Shown in pieces: positions 5,159 to 8,017 of a stretch of DNA of 8,017 nucleotides (position 1 is the first letter of the stretch; each line of letters begins with the position of its first letter). The DNA is from Candidatus Nanoarchaeia archaeon (GTDB lineage Archaea > Nanobdellota > Nanobdellia > Tiddalikarchaeales > Tiddalikarchaeaceae). The translations under genes were made by a program, and so were the position numbers. The notes beneath the pieces were generated by a model that worked only from the letters and a program-made list of their open reading frames with translations, was not told the origin of the DNA and did not search any database. The DNA is taken from NCBI GenBank assembly GCA_028704265.1, contig JAQVLH010000048.1, forward strand, positions 1-8,017, given 5' to 3'.

Positions 5159-7194
5159 AATGTATATTTCACCCTGTCGTTCATTTCAGCTCTTTTTCCT
5201 TCATTCCATGATTTAACGGGAGTTAAATAGCCAGTAACTCTCGAATACCATTCAACTTTATTGCTTGAGCAAAATTGGCATGTTGTTCGCATTCCACTAC
5301 TCATTTTTCCGCAATCTTTGCATTGAGTCATATCTTTTGTAAAAGAAAAATATGAGCATAATGTTTTTGTTGAAATCTTTTTAATAAAATCAACTAATGC
5401 TTCAGGGTTTGGAGTTTTTTCTCCCATAAAAATATGAGTTATTGCTCCTCCCATTAATAATGGATGGAAACTACTTTCAATTTTTATTCTGTCCCATAAT
5501 GGAATATTTGCGCCTACAAAGACGTGGCTGCTGTTAGTGTAATACACATTTTTTGTTCCAACACCACCTTTAGCTACGCTATTAGCAAATCTATTGTCAA
5601 GTTTTGCAAATCTGTTAGCAGTTGATTCAGCAGGTGTTTGCACCAAGCTCCATCTTTTGCCTGTTTGTTTTTCCATTTTCAAAGTTTTGTCTTTCATATA
5701 ATTCATAACTTTTAATCCGAACCTATGAGCATCTTTGTCTTCATGCAATTGTTTTCCAGTAACTGCTTGAACTAATTCATTTAAACCTACAAATCCAAAA
5801 CTATTAGTGCTTGTTTCTAGGTCAAAATAAGCTTCTCCTTCAAATTCTTGAGTAAGGAAAGGGGCTCCGCCATTAAGTAAATATTTTCTGATAGTGTCTC
5901 TTTTTGCTTCAAAAACACTTTTTGCTATTTCAAATTTATCATCAATGTTTTCAAACATTAATCTTTCATCTCCTTTGCTTTCATAGGCACATCTAGGAAG
6001 ATTAGCAGTAACTGTTTGAAGGCTTCCAAATCTTAATTTTCCTTCATTAATTTGCTTCATTTGTTTGCTATCAGGTATTAAGAAATATCTGCAGCATTGG
6101 CTTTGTACAGCATCAGGCATGTAAGGTGCTGATAAATTTAAGAAATAAGGAGCTCCATATTTACTTGCTAATTTTGCAGCTTTTAATAAAACATCATCAT
6201 ATTTGTCGCTTTTTGTAACACTTCTTCTTAATTTAAATTCAGGTTTGGGAAAATTAAAGCATCTTCCATGATAATCTCCTTCCATATATGTGTCAATGAA
6301 AGCATTAAGAATCATATCTGATTCTTCCTTAAAATCAGCATAAGTTACTCCTTCTTTAGTAACTCCACCTGGTAATAATGCAGTTTGTTTTTTCAAATAA
6401 TCAGGAGCATCAAATTCTAAACTAACACTTGTAAAAGCTGTCTGTCCTCCTCTGCTAAAATTAGACATGCTTAATTCATAGATAAAATATTGAATAATTT
6501 GCTTAATATCTTCATATTTCATTCCTCTAGCATAAGGTGCAAGAATAGTATTAAGAAAATCATAACCTTGGCCTCCGCTAAAGCTCATTTGACTAGCTTG
6601 CAAAACCTTGGCAAGCTGCATAACTGCCGAATTTAAATGTTTAGCAGGACCTGCAACTGCAGTTGATGTTCCTTGTCCGTCAGTTTTTACTCCATGTTTT
6701 AAAAATAATCTTGCAGGCACTTCAAAGCAAAAAGGCCTGTTAATAAAATAATCCAAATCATGAATGTGAATAGCTCCTGACATGTGGGCTCTGCTTGCTT
6801 CTTTTGGTATTAATCTCAATAATGAATATTCTTTTGACACTTGGTCACCGAATGATTTATGAACAAATTCTGGACTATAAGGAGTATTTGCATTTTCATT
6901 GTCAATATTATAAATTAATTGAGTAACATCATATACTGGAAGTCCAACCCTTGTATATAAATCTCTTGCGTCATTTAATCCATATTTTAATAATTTAACA
7001 TTAATTAGTTCTCTAATTAGCGGTCCGCTAACATATTCAACATTTAATTTTTCAATTTCATCCCTTACTTCTCCTGAGATTTTTTTTGGAATATTAACAG
7101 GCAAACCTGTTTCTTTGATTAGGCTTTCAACAATCTTTTCATTATCTTGTTCTTCAATTGTCCCCCTATTAGTTAAAACAAGAATTTTCTTCAT
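5155..7194 (-). CDS. nrdD: Anaerobic (class III) ribonucleoside-triphosphate reductase
   Basis: 679 residues, full length. It reduces ribonucleoside triphosphates to deoxyribonucleotides under strictly anaerobic conditions, using an oxygen-sensitive glycyl radical. Residues 1 to about 92 form an ATP-cone regulatory domain (MKKILVLTNRGTIEEQDNEK onward), the usual site of ATP/dATP activity control. The ten-stranded barrel follows. Candidate active-site cysteines are Cys156 (RPFCFEV) and the pair Cys367-Cys368 (QSQCCRYF), one of which should carry the transient thiyl radical. Near the C-terminus, C625-KD-C628 and C639-QF-C642 form the zinc site, and the radical glycine is Gly655 in SRVTGYL, as in other NrdD proteins. 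It is the first gene of the operon with a redoxin, dut and tmk, and is activated by NrdG encoded about 2.4 kb away. The start is supported by the ATP cone beginning at once and by a TATA box 29 bases upstream. Confidence 0.97.
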   Translation of the reverse strand: MKKILVLTNRGTIEEQDNEKIVESLIKETGLPVNIPKKISGEVRDEIEKLNVEYVSGPLIRELINVKLLKYGLNDARDLYTRVGLPVYDVTQLIYNIDNENANTPYSPEFVHKSFGDQVSKEYSLLRLIPKEASRAHMSGAIHIHDLDYFINRPFCFEVPARLFLKHGVKTDGQGTSTAVAGPAKHLNSAVMQLAKVLQASQMSFSGGQGYDFLNTILAPYARGMKYEDIKQIIQYFIYELSMSNFSRGGQTAFTSVSLEFDAPDYLKKQTALLPGGVTKEGVTYADFKEESDMILNAFIDTYMEGDYHGRCFNFPKPEFKLRRSVTKSDKYDDVLLKAAKLASKYGAPYFLNLSAPYMPDAVQSQCCRYFLIPDSKQMKQINEGKLRFGSLQTVTANLPRCAYESKGDERLMFENIDDKFEIAKSVFEAKRDTIRKYLLNGGAPFLTQEFEGEAYFDLETSTNSFGFVGLNELVQAVTGKQLHEDKDAHRFGLKVMNYMKDKTLKMEKQTGKRWSLVQTPAESTANRFAKLDNRFANSVAKGGVGTKNVYYTNSSHVFVGANIPLWDRIKIESSFHPLLMGGAITHIFMGEKTPNPEALVDFIKKISTKTLCSYFSFTKDMTQCKDCGKMSSGMRTTCQFCSSNKVEWYSRVTGYLTPVKSWNEGKRAEMNDRVKYTL
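5169..5174 (-). promoter_or_regulatory. Ribosome-binding site for the redoxin gene
   Basis: The minus strand reads GGGTGA, complementary to the 3' end of archaeal 16S rRNA, and lies 10 bases before the redoxin ATG inside the last codons of nrdD. Internal operon genes here show such sites, while first genes do not. Confidence 0.45.
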
Positions 7195-7217
7195 AAGAAT
7201 TGAATAATAATCAATGG

Positions 7218-7228
7218 TTTTTAAATAA
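7218..7228 (-). promoter_or_regulatory. TATA box of the nrdD operon
   Basis: The minus strand reads TTATTTAAAAA, centred about 29 bases before the nrdD ATG. No Shine-Dalgarno sequence precedes the ATG. A second run of alternating T/A (about 7249-7264) lies further upstream and could be another TATA-like element or simply AT-rich spacer. Confidence 0.6.
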
Positions 7229-7285
7229 TACCTAATAAAAATATAACAATTATAATATATATACTCAAATAATATATTGGGCTTC

Positions 7286-7300
7286 GTTATTGCAAATAAC
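7286..7300. other. Short perfect hairpin in the gap upstream of nrdD
   Basis: GTTATT (7286-7291) and AATAAC (7295-7300) are exact complements around a three-base loop. It lies in the 140-base gap between the unknown gene at 7335-7715 and nrdD. It could be a regulatory dyad upstream of the nrdD promoter or a remnant of 3'-end structure for the upstream gene. It is short and AT-rich and no U-tract follows, so the evidence is weak. Confidence 0.2.
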
Positions 7301-7334
7301 TCTTAAAAGTGCTGCTAATTGTGGTTTTATTCTT

Positions 7335-7715
7335 TTAATTTTGCTTTTTTAGCATTTCATAAAATTCTTCAAATTTTGTTAATTGCTCGTCAATTTTTAA
7401 TAATTTTTCCTCAATATCAAAATCAAAACATTTGTTCTCTTCATAAAATTTAAATAAATTATTGGCATTTTTTAACTTATTATCATATTTAATTATTGAG
7501 TCAAAATATTTTTTCAAATCTTCATTTGATATTTTTGCAAAAGAAATATTGCAAGTATTATAAATTTCATTTTCTTTCAAATTTATTATTTCAAACAATT
7601 TAGAATTTTTAATATTAACATATTTATTTGAAATATTATTTAAATTTTCTTCTAAATTATCAGTTCTATAAAATTCATTATCTAAGTATTCTAAAAACTG
7701 TAATTTATTTATCAT
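7335..7715 (-). CDS. Hypothetical protein, helical, with C-terminal coiled-coil tendency
   Basis: 126 residues, not recognised. It is rich in Asn, Lys, Glu, Ile and Leu, with no signal peptide, membrane segment or catalytic motif that I can see. Most of it is predicted helical. Residues about 101-124 (IEEKLLKIDEQLTKFEEFYE) have heptad-like spacing of Ile/Leu/Phe and may form a coiled coil. Two isolated cysteines (55 and 96) do not form a metal-binding pair. The ATG at 7715 is 33 bases after the stop of the preceding gene on the same strand, and the pair may be one transcription unit. The region is visibly more AT-rich than nrdD, which may mean rapid divergence or later acquisition. It may be a real small gene of a lineage-specific family; the length of the open frame in such AT-rich DNA supports coding but does not prove it. 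Confidence 0.6.
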   Translation of the reverse strand: MINKLQFLEYLDNEFYRTDNLEENLNNISNKYVNIKNSKLFEIINLKENEIYNTCNISFAKISNEDLKKYFDSIIKYDNKLKNANNLFKFYEENKCFDFDIEEKLLKIDEQLTKFEEFYEMLKKQN

Positions 7716-7738
7716 TGGCTATTTTGATAATTATTATT

Positions 7739-7748
7739 CTTTAAAAAT
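7739..7748 (-). promoter_or_regulatory. Possible TATA box for the gene at 7335-7715
   Basis: The minus strand reads ATTTTTAAAG, centred 28 bases before the ATG at 7715 and abutting the stop codon of the upstream gene. The spacing matches the other promoters in the window, but the sequence is a poorer TATA match and the region is AT-rich throughout. Confidence 0.3.
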
Positions 7749-8017
7749 TTATTCTTTAATAATTTCATTAACTTTTTTATAAATTGTAAAAAATTCTCTA
7801 ATAAAAGGCTTTGAAACAATTTTTTTAGCTTTTTCTCTGTTAGAAATAATTAATTCATCAATATTTTTAATAGAATCAATAAAAAAATTCTTATTAAAGC
7901 TAATATATCTGTTTTTGAAAGTATTTTTCAAACGCTCATGATTTCTGCTTCTTGGAAGACGAGAATAATACATAGGGTCATAAGTTATTAATTCTTTTCT
8001 AATTTCATTATATTCTA
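7749..8017 (-). CDS. Hypothetical protein, C-terminal 88 residues (start beyond right edge)
   Basis: The frame does not begin at the internal ATG at 7973. It continues without a stop to the right edge, adding EYNEIRKELITYDP in front of that Met, so the gene is 5'-truncated by the window. The visible part is basic and aromatic-rich. The segment YDPMYYSRLPRSRNHERLKN has many Arg, Tyr and Pro residues and looks like a conserved core or nucleic-acid-contacting loop. After it come helices ending in KPFIREFFTIYKKVNEIIKE. There is no membrane segment and no metal-binding cysteine. I do not recognise the family. It lies 33 bases upstream of the hypothetical gene at 7335-7715 on the same strand and may be co-transcribed with it. 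Confidence 0.6.
   Translation of the reverse strand, partial: EYNEIRKELITYDPMYYSRLPRSRNHERLKNTFKNRYISFNKNFFIDSIKNIDELIISNREKAKKIVSKPFIREFFTIYKKVNEIIKE

Noticed and set aside
5034..5216. 60-codon plus-strand frame over the redoxin/nrdD junction
   Set aside because: Antisense to two well-supported genes.
7195..7334. A tRNA or other structured RNA gene in the gap before nrdD
   Set aside because: No cloverleaf, no T-loop consensus and no G/C-rich block could be found; only a short AT-rich hairpin and TATA-like sequence are present.

Overview
The window looks like a piece of an AT-rich archaeal chromosome, most likely from an anaerobic lineage with small genes and tight spacing, such as the DPANN archaea. 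The archaeal assignment rests on several things seen here: TATA-like boxes centred 27-30 bases before five start codons, with almost no room for a 5' leader; a small redoxin resembling the archaeal glutaredoxin-like thioredoxins; and an archaeal-style HTH-nucleotidyltransferase/HEPN pair. The lineage below archaea is inference.

Layout from left to right. Positions 1-799 (-) hold the N-terminal 266 residues of a seryl-tRNA synthetase that runs off the left edge. A divergent 162-base promoter region follows. Positions 962-2037 (+) hold a two-gene unit with an ATGA start/stop overlap: a winged-helix + minimal nucleotidyltransferase protein and a HEPN-domain protein, a toxin-antitoxin-like pair whose HEPN half appears to lack the usual RNase residues. 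Positions 2043-2741 (-) encode the radical-SAM activase of anaerobic ribonucleotide reductase (nrdG). It shares an 82-base divergent promoter region with an unrecognised eight-helix membrane protein (2824-3846, +), whose 3' end overlaps the convergent tmk gene by 29 bases.

Positions 7194-3818 (-) form a compact operon, read nrdD - redoxin - dut - tmk, with junctions of -4, +7 and +11 bases. Together with nrdG it covers most of deoxynucleotide supply under anaerobic conditions. NrdG installs the glycyl radical on NrdD, NrdD reduces NTPs to dNTPs, the redoxin probably supplies the electrons, Dut turns dUTP into dUMP, and Tmk phosphorylates dTMP to dTDP. A thymidylate synthase, which would join the Dut and Tmk steps, is absent from the window. 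Upstream of nrdD on the same strand are two very AT-rich genes I do not recognise (7335-7715, and 7749 to the right edge, the latter missing its start).

No tRNA, rRNA, CRISPR array, insertion sequence or replication origin was seen. No stretch longer than 300 bases lacks a gene; the longest gaps are 800-961 and 7195-7334, both of which contain promoters.
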